Shown: piece after piece, positions 1 to 8,382 of the stretch
How positions within the stretch are numbered: position 1 is the stretch's first letter
Layout: each line of letters starts with the position of its first letter
DNA from: Streptomyces sp. HB132
Lineage (GTDB): Bacteria > Actinomycetota > Actinomycetes > Streptomycetales > Streptomycetaceae
Direction of reading: 5' to 3'
Assembly: GCF_016909575.1 (NCBI RefSeq)
Contig: NZ_JAFBGA010000024.1
Span: 1 to 64,000, forward strand
DNA: 64,000 bases
The notes under the pieces: generated by a model
Seen by the model: only the letters and a program-made list of their open reading frames with translations
The model's database searches: none
What the model was told of the DNA's origin: nothing
Translations under genes and position numbers: made by a program

Positions 1-3000
1 ACCCACACCCGAACCCACACCCGCCACGAACTCACCCAACCGAGCCGCCTGACCCCGCAACCCCGCACCCGACCCACCAGACACCACCCACGGCACCACA
101 CCACCACCCAACACAGACACAGGAACCGGAACCGGACCATTCACCGTGTCAACAACACCCGACACAACAGGAACAGCCACAACATCAGGCAAAGCAACAG
201 CCGGCGCCTGCTCCAAAATCACATGCGCATTCGTCCCACTCACACCGAACGACGACACACCCGCCCGACGCACCCGACCCGTCTCCGGCCACACCCTCCT
301 CTCCGTCACCAACTCCACCGCACCCGACTCCCAATCCACCTCCGGAGACGGCTCATCCACATGCAACGTCGCAGGCACCACACCATGCCGCATCGCCATC
401 ACCATCTTGATGACCCCAGCAACACCCGCAGCCGCCTGCGCATGCCCAATATTCGACTTCAACGACCCCAGCAGCAGCGGACCACCCTCGGACCGACCCT
501 GACCATAGGTGGCCAACAAAGCATCCGCCTCAATCGGATCACCCAGAGTCGTCCCCGTGCCATGCGCCTCCACCACATCCACCCCAGGACCAGACACCCC
601 CGCGTTCGCCAACGCCTGTCGGATGACCCGCTGCTGGGACAGACCATTCGGCGCGGTCAGCCCGTTCGACGCACCGTCCTGATTCACCGCCGAACCCCGC
701 ACCAGGCCAAGGACCCGGTGTCCGTTGCGTCGGGCGTCGGACAGGCGCTCAACCAGCAGTAGTCCTGCGCCCTCGGCAAAGCCTGTGCCGTCGGCGGCAG
801 AGGCGAAAGCCTTGCAGCGGCCGTCGCGGGACAGCCCGCCCTGACGGCTGAACTCGGTGAAGATTCCCGGAGAGGACAGGACCGTCACACCGCCGGCGAT
901 CGCCAGGGACGACTCCCCTGACTGCAGGGACTGCACCGCCAGGTGCAGCGCCACCAGCGAGGAGGAGCACGCCGTGTCCAGCGTGATCGCGGGTCCGGTC
1001 AGTCCGAGCAGGTAAGCGATGCGGCCCGAGGCGACGCTGGTGGTCTTGCCCGTGAGCAGGTAGCCGTCGAACGCGTCCGTGGCCTCGTGCAATCGCGGCC
1101 CGTACTCCTGGTCCATCGTGCCGATGAACACGCCGGTCCGGCTGCCCTGCAAAGAGTCCGGGGCTATGCCCGCCCGCTCCAGCACCTCCCACGACGTCTC
1201 CAGCAGCAACCGCTGCTGCGGATCCATCGCCAGTACCTCGCGCGGCGAGATGCCGAAGAGCCGGGCGTCGAAGTCCGTGACCTGGTCGAGGAATCCGCCG
1301 CCCTCAGCGAAGCTGTTGGCGTGGCCGTCGGAGCCACGCAGCCTTTCGATGTCCCAGCCTCGGTCCTCGGGAAACGCCGAGATGGCGTCCGTTTCGTCGA
1401 AAACGACGCGCCACAGGTCCTCGGGGGAGGACACTCCGCCGGGATAGCGGCAGCTCATCCCGATGATCGCGATCGGATCGTCGTCGGCGGTCGGGCCGGA
1501 TGCCTCGCGGATCGCGGCAGGAGTGTTTCCGGAAGTCCCGGACTCGATGTGTCGGGCCAGTCGCGCCGGGGTCGGATGATCGAAGAGGGTGACGCTGGAC
1601 AGGCGGGTGCCCATGGCGGTGTTCACCCGGTTGCACAGGTCGCTCAGCATGATCGAGTCGAACCCGAGGTCCTTGAAGGTCCGCCGCACGTCGAGCCCGG
1701 CCCGCGTCCCGTGTCCCAGTACGACAGCCGCCTGCGTCCTGACCACATGGAGCGCGTCGGGGGCCGGGTCGCCCTCCGTTGCAGCCGTGGGTTCCGCAGC
1801 CGGGGTGTCGAATGTCCGGACGTCGGTGGCGGCTGAGGGCGCCGGCCAATGGGACCGGCGCTGGAAGGCATACGTGGGCAGGTCGGTCCGGCGTGCACCG
1901 GTGCCGGCGAACACCTGTGTCCAGTCAGGGCCGACGCCGTGGGACCAGAGCTCTGCCAACGATGTCAGCAGGCGCTCGGATCCACCCTGATCGCGGCGCA
2001 GCGTGCCGGCAGCGAATATCTCGGCGTCGGCGGCGTGGCCTGCCTCCGTGATCGCGGACGTCAGCACCGGGTGCGGGCTCACCTCGAGGAACACCGTGCT
2101 CCCGGCCTGGAGCAGGGACCGGATCGTGTCCTGGAACCGCACCGGCTCCCGCAGGTTCCGGTACCAGTACAGGGCGTCGAGCGATGTGGTGTCGACCGGC
2201 GCGGCGGTTACGGTCGAGTACATCGCCACGTCGCCGGTCCGCGGGGTGATCGAAGCCGCCAGCTCCATCAGCCGGTCCCGGACCTGCTCGACATGCGGCG
2301 TGTGTGAGGCGTAGTCCACCGCGATCTCCCGCGTGCGGACACCGGCCGGTTCGAGCGAGGCGACGGCCTCGGCCAGAGCGTCGGGGCTCCCCGCGATGAC
2401 CGTCGAGGCCGGGCCGTTCAGCACTGCGGCCCATACGTCGTCCTGGCCCGCCAGCAGCTCCGCCACGCGCTCCGGCGAAGCGGCGACCGAGATCATGCCG
2501 CCCCGGCCCGCCAGCTCCTGGGCGATGACCTGGCTCCGCAGGGCAACCAGCCTCGCTCCGTCAGCCAGCGACAGTGCACCGGACACGCACGCGGCGGCGA
2601 TCTCACCCTGCGAGTGCCCCAGCACGGCCGTCGGGACGACACCGAAGGAGCGCCAGACCTGGGCGAGGGAGACCATCACAGCCCACAGAACGGGCTGCAC
2701 CACATCCACTCGATCGAGCGGGCTCTCGTCCGATGCGCCGCGCAGGACGTCGGTCAGGTCCCAGTCGATGTATGGGGTCAGCGCCTTGGCGCACTCCTCG
2801 ATCGATTCGGCGAAGACCGGCGACGCCTCGAGGAGCCCGGTCGCCATGCCGACCCACTGCGTCCCCTGGCCGGGGAAGACGAAGACCACGCCGGGAGGGA
2901 CTCCCGCGGCGACCCCGTTCACCACGTTCTCCGCAGGCTCACCGGACGCCAGTGCGTCGAGCCCGCTGAGGAACTCCTCGCGGTTCGCGGCCAGCACGAC

Positions 3001-4542
3001 GGCACGGTGCTCCAGAGCTTTGCGCGACGACGCCAGCGACCACCCCGTGTCCAGCGCGCCGACGGCCGAGCCGGCGGCCAGCTCGCGCAGCCGCGAGGCC
3101 TGCCCGCGCAATGCCTCGGGGGAACGGCCCGATACCGGCCACGGCACCGTCGTTCCCATGTCCAGCACCGGCGCCGGTGTGTGCGTGGAGGGCTGTTCCT
3201 CGGCGACGGGAGCCTGCTCCACCACGACGTGTGCGTTGGTGCCGCCCATACCGAAGGCGGACACCCCTGCGGTCAGGGACGCTTCGGGCCTGGGCCAGGG
3301 GGACGCTTCGGTCTGCACCCGGATGTTCAGGTCGTCGAGCGGGATGGCGGGGTTCGGCTTGTCGAAGTTGAGGCTCGGGGGGAGTTCACCCGTCTTCAGG
3401 GCGAGTATGACCTTGATGAGGCCGGTGACGCCCGCGGCGCCTTCCAGATGCCCGACGTTCGTCTTGGCCGAGCCGACTCGGAGCGGCATGCTCGGCGGAC
3501 GCGAGGATCCGATGACCGCCCCCAGTGCTGCCGCCTCGACAGGGTCGCCGACCGCTGTACCGGTGCCGTGCAGCTCCACGTACTGCACGTCCGCAGGCTC
3601 GATTCCGGCTGCGGCGTGGGCTCGGCGCAGCACGTCCTCCTGCGCTGCCCGGCTCGGTGCGGTGAGGCTGTCACCGCCGCCGTCGTTGTTGACCGCACTG
3701 CCGCGCAGGACTCCGTGGATCCGGTCTCCGTCGGCGATCGCCCGGGCCAGTGGCTTGAGCAGTACGAAGCCGCCGCCCTCGCCTCGGACGTAGCCGTTCG
3801 CCCTGGCATCGAAGGTGAAGCAGCGACCGTCCGGTGAGAGTCCGCCGAATCGCGAGACGTTCAGGGTGCCGTCGAAGGTGAGGTTGAGGTTCACTCCGCC
3901 GGCGAGGGCGATCTCGCTCTCTCCGCTTCGCAGACTCTGGCAGGCCATGTGCACTGCCACGAGCGAGGAGGACTGGCCCGAGTCGACGACCAGGCTCGGT
4001 CCGGAGACTCCGAGTAAGTAGGATATTCGGTTGGCGATCATGCCCCGGTGCAGACCCGTGAGGGTGTGGTGGGTGACCGCCTCTGCGGGCTGCTGCTGGA
4101 GGAGGGACGCGTAGTCGTCGTTCATCGCTCCGGCGAAGACACCTAATCGCCGGCCTGCGACGCTGTCCGGGACGATACCCGCGTCCTCGAGCGCCTCCCA
4201 GCCGAGCTCGAGTGCCAGCCGCTGCTGCGGGTCCATGGCCACGGCCTCGCGCGGTGAGATACCGAAGAAGTCCGCGTCGAAGCCGTCCACCCGGTCGAGG
4301 AAGCCGCCGCGTAAGGCAACCGCCGGGTCCTCGGCCCGAGGACTCTCCCACCTGCCTCGTGGCACTGGTGTCACCGCGTCCACGCCGTTGCTGAGGAGGC
4401 GCCGGAAATCTCCCGGCGAATTGGCTCCGGGTAACCGGCAGGAAATCCCGACCACTGCGATCGGAACATCGGCGTGAACGGACGGTAACGAACCAATGCC
4501 CCTGGTCAATTTCGAGCCTCTCGCCATATCGCGAACATACAT
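1..4542 (-). CDS. Modular type I polyketide synthase, loading module KSQ-AT-ACP plus KS of module 1 (runs off left edge)
   Basis: First 1514 codons of a PKS that starts the assembly line; one frame stays open from 4542 to base 1. The order seen is KSQ (about residues 20-450), AT (about 560-860), ACP (about 930-1000), then KS of the first extension module (from about 1020). In the first KS the active-site Cys is Gln190 (VDSGQSSS), the decarboxylating KSQ of a loading module. The AT has GHSQG (Ser644) and YASH (744-747), the methylmalonyl-CoA signature, so decarboxylation should give a propionyl starter. The ACP serine is Ser963 (LGFDSI). The second KS has a normal DTACSSS (Cys1192). In-frame TTA codons lie at 4488-4486, 4314-4312 and 4017-4015, which points to bldA dependence. 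The start is uncertain: ATG 4542 has only a weak RBS, and ATG 4527 is the alternative. Codon style changes abruptly below about position 700. Confidence 0.95.
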   Translation of the reverse strand, partial: MYVRDMARGSKLTRGIGSLPSVHADVPIAVVGISCRLPGANSPGDFRRLLSNGVDAVTPVPRGRWESPRAEDPAVALRGGFLDRVDGFDADFFGISPREAVAMDPQQRLALELGWEALEDAGIVPDSVAGRRLGVFAGAMNDDYASLLQQQPAEAVTHHTLTGLHRGMIANRISYLLGVSGPSLVVDSGQSSSLVAVHMACQSLRSGESEIALAGGVNLNLTFDGTLNVSRFGGLSPDGRCFTFDARANGYVRGEGGGFVLLKPLARAIADGDRIHGVLRGSAVNNDGGGDSLTAPSRAAQEDVLRRAHAAAGIEPADVQYVELHGTGTAVGDPVEAAALGAVIGSSRPPSMPLRVGSAKTNVGHLEGAAGVTGLIKVILALKTGELPPSLNFDKPNPAIPLDDLNIRVQTEASPWPRPEASLTAGVSAFGMGGTNAHVVVEQAPVAEEQPSTHTPAPVLDMGTTVPWPVSGRSPEALRGQASRLRELAAGSAVGALDTGWSLASSRKALEHRAVVLAANREEFLSGLDALASGEPAENVVNGVAAGVPPGVVFVFPGQGTQWVGMATGLLEASPVFAESIEECAKALTPYIDWDLTDVLRGASDESPLDRVDVVQPVLWAVMVSLAQVWRSFGVVPTAVLGHSQGEIAAACVSGALSLADGARLVALRSQVIAQELAGRGGMISVAASPERVAELLAGQDDVWAAVLNGPASTVIAGSPDALAEAVASLEPAGVRTREIAVDYASHTPHVEQVRDRLMELAASITPRTGDVAMYSTVTAAPVDTTSLDALYWYRNLREPVRFQDTIRSLLQAGSTVFLEVSPHPVLTSAITEAGHAADAEIFAAGTLRRDQGGSERLLTSLAELWSHGVGPDWTQVFAGTGARRTDLPTYAFQRRSHWPAPSAATDVRTFDTPAAEPTAATEGDPAPDALHVVRTQAAVVLGHGTRAGLDVRRTFKDLGFDSIMLSDLCNRVNTAMGTRLSSVTLFDHPTPARLARHIESGTSGNTPAAIREASGPTADDDPIAIIGMSCRYPGGVSSPEDLWRVVFDETDAISAFPEDRGWDIERLRGSDGHANSFAEGGGFLDQVTDFDARLFGISPREVLAMDPQQRLLLETSWEVLERAGIAPDSLQGSRTGVFIGTMDQEYGPRLHEATDAFDGYLLTGKTTSVASGRIAYLLGLTGPAITLDTACSSSLVALHLAVQSLQSGESSLAIAGGVTVLSSPGIFTEFSRQGGLSRDGRCKAFASAADGTGFAEGAGLLLVERLSDARRNGHRVLGLVRGSAVNQDGASNGLTAPNGLSQQRVIRQALANAGVSGPGVDVVEAHGTGTTLGDPIEADALLATYGQGRSEGGPLLLGSLKSNIGHAQAAAGVAGVIKMVMAMRHGVVPATLHVDEPSPEVDWESGAVELVTERRVWPETGRVRRAGVSSFGVSGTNAHVILEQAPAVALPDVVAVPVVSGVVDTVNGPVPVPVSVLGGGVVPWVVSGGSGAGLRGQAARLGEFVAGVGSGVG

Positions 4543-4849
4543 CCCAGCAACAACGTCACACGGAAACGGGGGCTTCGACGACACCCCTCACGCCCGGCGA
4601 CCTGCACCTGTCGGCGTTGTACGGATACGCCGCTCACACGCTCTCACCAGGCAACTCCTGACATGCGGGAGGCTGGGAACGGCAGAGAAACACCGAATGA
4701 ATGCCTGCACCGTCCGGCGCCCCCGCCTATCAGTCGGACTCTACAGCGATCCTGCACTGCGCCGGCCAGAAACCGGTGCGTAACATAGGAAAAACCCGCT
4801 GCACCTTCAGCGATCAGTTCCCTAACGCTAGGCCATACAAGCCGAGTCG

Positions 4850-4871
4850 TCATGTGAGCTGCATCACATGA
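4850..4871. promoter_or_regulatory. CRP-like operator, TGTGA-N6-TCACA
   Basis: Perfect inverted repeat with 8-base arms, TCATGTGA and TCACATGA, separated by GCTGCA. The core matches the E. coli CRP consensus TGTGA-N6-TCACA exactly. Streptomyces carries a Crp homologue that is known to influence antibiotic clusters. The site lies between the PKS and the sugar genes, so it could act on both. Binding is inferred. Confidence 0.6.
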
Positions 4872-4914
4872 TCCATCCTGGCGTTCTCAGGCCGACATTC
4901 ACAGCAGGAGTGGG

Positions 4915-4944
4915 TTGACAGCGGCGGACCGATCACGCTTGGCT
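4915..4944 (+). promoter_or_regulatory. Candidate promoter of deoxysugar operon
   Basis: A perfect -35 hexamer TTGACA (4915-4920) is followed after 18 bases by TTGGCT (4939-4944), a weak -10. The CRP-like dyad is centred about 55 bases upstream of the -35. Transcription from here would give a leader of roughly 145 bases before the 2,3-dehydratase gene. Confidence 0.4.
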
Positions 4945-5095
4945 GAAGCGTGCGCCACGCCGATCCACAGGGTCCCAGGGCGGAGAAAGCCCGAATCAGC
5001 GGCCGTAAAGCCCGCCCGACCACCAGCACTTGAGCTGCGGTCAGCGACAGTCGTCCACTCCGGCACCCCACACGTCGAATCCGAGGGAGTTAAGG

Positions 5096-6568
5096 ATGAC
5101 TCACACCTCGTTGGAGTCTCCGTCCGCGTTACACACCCAGGATTCCGAATTATCCATGCGGATAGCGCGATCCTTATGGGCAGCCGACAGCACGGCCGCG
5201 AGCCTGCAGAGCTTCCACAGCTGGTTCACCGGACTCAGAGACAGTGATGCGTCGCACGTCCGAAGAATTGATTTTGATGCACTGACCGATTGGCGGTTCG
5301 AAGCCGCGACCGGAAACATAGTTCATGACAGCGGTAAGTTCTTCTCGATCGAGGGCCTGAATGTACGGGCCACGCAGGGGCCGACACAACACCAGTGGTC
5401 GCAGCCGATCATCAGCCAACCGGAAATCGGACTGCTCGGGATCCTGGTAAAAGAATTCGACGGCACACTCCACTGCCTCATGCAGGCCAAGATGGAGCCC
5501 GGGAACTGCAACGGCTTACAGCTTTCGCCGACCGTGCAGGCGACCAGGAGTAACTACACCGGAGTGCACGGCGGTAAATCGGTCCCCTATCTGGACTATT
5601 TTCTCGACGCTCCGTCACAGCACGTGATCACCGATGTGCTGCAGTCGGAGCAGGGGTCCTGGTTCTACCGCAAGCGCAACCGCAACATCATCGTCGAGGT
5701 GAACGAACCCGTCGAGGTGCTGGAAGGCTTCTGCTGGCTCTCGATCGGCCAACTGCACGAATTGTTGTCGATTGACGATCTGGTGAACATGGACGCGCGC
5801 ACCGTCCTGTCGTGCCTTCCGTTGTCCGGCGCCGGCCTGTCGAAGGCTCACCCCTTCGAGGGTGAGACCTTCCGGTCCGCGTTGGTCAGGTCCCTCAGCG
5901 CGGACCAGGGCACGCTCCGCACCTCGCGTCAGGTACAGAACTGGATCACCGATGCCCGCGTTCACTCCGAGATGGACGCCACGCCGGTCGGCCTCGGCCA
6001 GATCGAAGGTTGGCGCCGGTCGTCGGACCGGATCTCACACGAGGCAGGCCTGTTCTTCGACGTGATGGCCGTGGACGTACGCGCGGGCAGCCGTGAGGTG
6101 CGGAGCTGGACCCAGCCGATGATCGAGGCGCGTAACCGCGGAGTGGTCGCCTTCCTCACTCAGCGGATCGAGGGAGTCCTTCATGTCCTGGCCAACGTCA
6201 GGGCAGAGCCCGGACTCCTGGACATGGTCGAGGTAGCTCCCACCCTGCAGTGCACGCCGGAGGACTACCAGGGCATGCCGGCGAAGGCCCGTCCGCCGTT
6301 CATGGACGAGGTGTTGCAGGCGCCCCGGGAAAGCATCCGGTTCGACACCGTGCTGTCCGAGGAGGGCGGCAGGTTCTTCCACACCCGCAACCGCTACCTC
6401 ATCGTGGAAGCCGACCCGGCTCGTGACCTCACCGCCCCGGCCGACTTCTGCTGGCTCACCGTGCACCAGCTGACGGACCTCATCCAGCACAGCCACTACG
6501 TGAACATCCAGGCCAGGAGCCTGACAGCCTGCCTGCACAGCCTGACCCTCCGACCGATGGGGAACTGA
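5096..6568 (+). CDS. NDP-hexose 2,3-dehydratase
   Basis: 490 residues, the usual size for the EryBVI/TylCVI/UrdS-type 2,3-dehydratase, which removes the C2 hydroxyl of dTDP-4-keto-6-deoxyglucose and commits it to 2-deoxysugars. The protein is an internal duplication: a WSQPII...EPGNCNGLQLSPTVQ block in the first half is echoed by WTQPMI...EPGLLDMVEVAPTLQ in the second, each followed by a GxFxRNRN/HTRNRY-type segment, as known for the family. ATG 5096 is chosen because GAGGGAG precedes it; an upstream in-frame ATG at 5030 lacks an RBS. Three in-frame TTA codons (5129, 5150, 5516) strongly suggest bldA-dependent translation. First gene of the operon, three bases before the next. Confidence 0.92.
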   Translation: MTHTSLESPSALHTQDSELSMRIARSLWAADSTAASLQSFHSWFTGLRDSDASHVRRIDFDALTDWRFEAATGNIVHDSGKFFSIEGLNVRATQGPTQHQWSQPIISQPEIGLLGILVKEFDGTLHCLMQAKMEPGNCNGLQLSPTVQATRSNYTGVHGGKSVPYLDYFLDAPSQHVITDVLQSEQGSWFYRKRNRNIIVEVNEPVEVLEGFCWLSIGQLHELLSIDDLVNMDARTVLSCLPLSGAGLSKAHPFEGETFRSALVRSLSADQGTLRTSRQVQNWITDARVHSEMDATPVGLGQIEGWRRSSDRISHEAGLFFDVMAVDVRAGSREVRSWTQPMIEARNRGVVAFLTQRIEGVLHVLANVRAEPGLLDMVEVAPTLQCTPEDYQGMPAKARPPFMDEVLQAPRESIRFDTVLSEEGGRFFHTRNRYLIVEADPARDLTAPADFCWLTVHQLTDLIQHSHYVNIQARSLTACLHSLTLRPMGN

Positions 6569-6571
6569 CCG

Positions 6572-7597
6572 ATGGACAGCCCTCATCAGTCCGGTCCGGT
6601 GCGCATCGGCGTGCTCGGCGCCTCCTCGATCGCCTGGAGACGGACACTACCCGCGCTGCGGGAAGTTCCGGACAGCACGGTCGTCGCCGTCGCCAGCCGC
6701 GAGAAGGACAAGGCGGAACGGTTCGCCGCCCGCTTCGACTGCGCCGCCGTACACGGCTACGAAGCACTGCTCGAGCGGGACGACATCGACGCCGTCTACG
6801 TCTCGGTACCCAACTCGCTGCACCACCAGTGGGTGCACCGGCTGCTCATGTGCGGCAAGCACGTACTGGCCGAGAAGCCGCTGACCACCCGCCCGGCGGA
6901 CACCGCCGCGCTGGTCGAACTCGCGGCACACCGCAGGCTGGTACTGCGCGAGAACATCGCGTTCGTCCACCACGGACTGCACCGGCGGGTCGCCGAGCTC
7001 GTCGGAGCCGGCCGCATCGGACGCCTACGGCACATCGACGCGGCGTTCTGCTTCCCGCCGCTGCCCGAGACCGATGTGCGCTACCGGGCCGACCTCGGCG
7101 GCGGCGCGCTGCTCGACGCAGGGCTCTACCCCGTCCGGCTGGCCCAGTACTTCCTCGGCAACGAACTCACCGTCGCGGGTGCTGTGCTGCGGGAGGATCC
7201 TGCCGCGGGCGTCGACGTGGCGGGGAGCGCGGTGCTCGCGGCGGCGACCGGGGAGACCGTGACACTCAGCTTCGGCTTCGAGCACAGTTACGGGGCGAGC
7301 TACACGTTGTGGGGCAGCAGCGGTCGGCTGTCCGTCGACCGGGCGTTCACCCCGCCACCCACCATGGCGCCGCTGATTCGCATCGATGAGCAGGACCACG
7401 CCGAGGAGATCACGCTTCCCGCTGAGCACCAGTTCGCCAGATCGGCCGAGTCGTTCGTGAAGGCGGTGTCGCGGTCGAGGTCCTCGGGATCCGATCCCGA
7501 CCATGACGCCTGGGCCGCGACCGCCCTGCGTACGGCCGAGCTGCTCGACCGGATCGCCACGACCGCCCATCGTGTCGTGGCAGGGAAGCAGGTCTGA
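6572..7597 (+). CDS. NDP-hexose 3-ketoreductase (Gfo/Idh/MocA family)
   Basis: 341 residues. An N-terminal Rossmann motif (IGVLGASSIAWR, about residue 10) and the family EKP motif (HVLAEKPLTTRP, about 95-105) mark an NAD(P)-dependent Gfo/Idh/MocA oxidoreductase. Next to a 2,3-dehydratase, such enzymes reduce the unstable 3-keto group of the 2,3-dehydration product (the TylCII/UrdT role). It starts three bases after the dehydratase stop and its own stop overlaps the next start (TGATG), so the three sugar enzymes are probably translationally coupled. The stereochemistry at C3 cannot be read from the sequence. Confidence 0.88.
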   Translation: MDSPHQSGPVRIGVLGASSIAWRRTLPALREVPDSTVVAVASREKDKAERFAARFDCAAVHGYEALLERDDIDAVYVSVPNSLHHQWVHRLLMCGKHVLAEKPLTTRPADTAALVELAAHRRLVLRENIAFVHHGLHRRVAELVGAGRIGRLRHIDAAFCFPPLPETDVRYRADLGGGALLDAGLYPVRLAQYFLGNELTVAGAVLREDPAAGVDVAGSAVLAAATGETVTLSFGFEHSYGASYTLWGSSGRLSVDRAFTPPPTMAPLIRIDEQDHAEEITLPAEHQFARSAESFVKAVSRSRSSGSDPDHDAWAATALRTAELLDRIATTAHRVVAGKQV

Positions 7598-8334
7598 TGG
7601 AGATCATCGGCAATGGGTTCATCGCACAGAACCTGGCCACGATCGCGCACCGGCACCCGGCCGCGACTGTGGTCGCCGCCGGGGTGTCCAGCACCGGCGT
7701 CCGGGCGCCCGAGGAGTTCGCCCGCGAAGAGGCACTGGTGCGCGAGACCACCGACCGGTGCCACCGCACGGGCCGCCTCATCGTCTACCTGTCCACGGCC
7801 TCCCACGCGATCTACGGAACCACGGAAGTCGCCCTGGACGAAGAGGCGGAAGTGAACCCGCAATCGCCCTACGGCAGGCAGAAACTGAAGCTGGAGCGTG
7901 CGGTCGCCGAGTCCGGTGCACGGTGGCTGTCCCTGCGCCTGAGTCACGCCGTGGGCCGGTGGCAGCGGTCCCACCAGTTGCTGCCCTCGCTCGTCGGGCA
8001 GGTGCGCAGCGGGACCGTGCGGCTGCATCGGGGCGCGCACCGCGACCTCGTGGACGTGGCCGACGTGGTCCGGGCGATCGACGGGCTGCTCGCCCAGGGG
8101 GTGCGGGGGGAGATCGTGAACATCGCCTCGGGCGTACCACAGCCGATCGAGACCGTCGTGCGGGGAGTCGAACAGCGCATGGGCGTCGCCCCCCGGCACG
8201 AAGTCATCGACACGGAACCGACCTTGACCAGGGTTTCGACGGCCAAACTGTGCGGGCTGCTGCCGCCCATGCGGTCGGTCTCCGAGCCGGACTACCTCGA
8301 CAGAATTCTCGACCGCTACACCTCGGCCTACTGA
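7597..8334 (+). CDS. NDP-hexose 4-ketoreductase (short SDR)
   Basis: 245 residues of extended-SDR type, but compact. The N-terminal nucleotide motif is reduced to IIGNGFIAQNL, and the catalytic Tyr-Lys pair is in SPYGRQKLKLE (about residues 89-96). Short 4-ketoreductases of this kind (the UrdR class) perform the last reduction in D-olivose-type pathways. The start overlaps the previous stop (TGATG). It is distinct from the longer RmlB-type SDR further down the operon. The C4 configuration produced is not predictable here. Confidence 0.82.
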   Translation: MEIIGNGFIAQNLATIAHRHPAATVVAAGVSSTGVRAPEEFAREEALVRETTDRCHRTGRLIVYLSTASHAIYGTTEVALDEEAEVNPQSPYGRQKLKLERAVAESGARWLSLRLSHAVGRWQRSHQLLPSLVGQVRSGTVRLHRGAHRDLVDVADVVRAIDGLLAQGVRGEIVNIASGVPQPIETVVRGVEQRMGVAPRHEVIDTEPTLTRVSTAKLCGLLPPMRSVSEPDYLDRILDRYTSAY

Positions 8335-8382
8335 CCGTCCGGGTCGAAGCCGTCTCACCAGCGACATTTCTATGGAGGGTCC

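Larger units (their letters stand above)
4543..5095. promoter_or_regulatory. Divergent control region between PKS and deoxysugar operon
   Basis: This 553-base non-coding stretch separates two divergent transcription units of one biosynthetic cluster. It is less GC-rich than its flanks. It contains a perfect CRP-type dyad (4850-4871) and a TTGACA box (4915-4920) facing the sugar operon. No convincing open frame was seen in it. A TAGAGT hexamer facing the PKS lies near 4740, but no good -35 box accompanies it. Confidence 0.7.

Noticed and set aside
1..130. C/A-rich repeats at the left edge as a satellite or CRISPR
   Set aside because: They translate on the minus strand as the low-complexity KS-AT linker of the PKS (GVGSGVG, VPVPVSV); no spacers.
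943..1836. Long plus-strand open frame across the PKS
   Set aside because: Shadow of the PKS frame on the opposite strand; no domain, RBS or codon logic.
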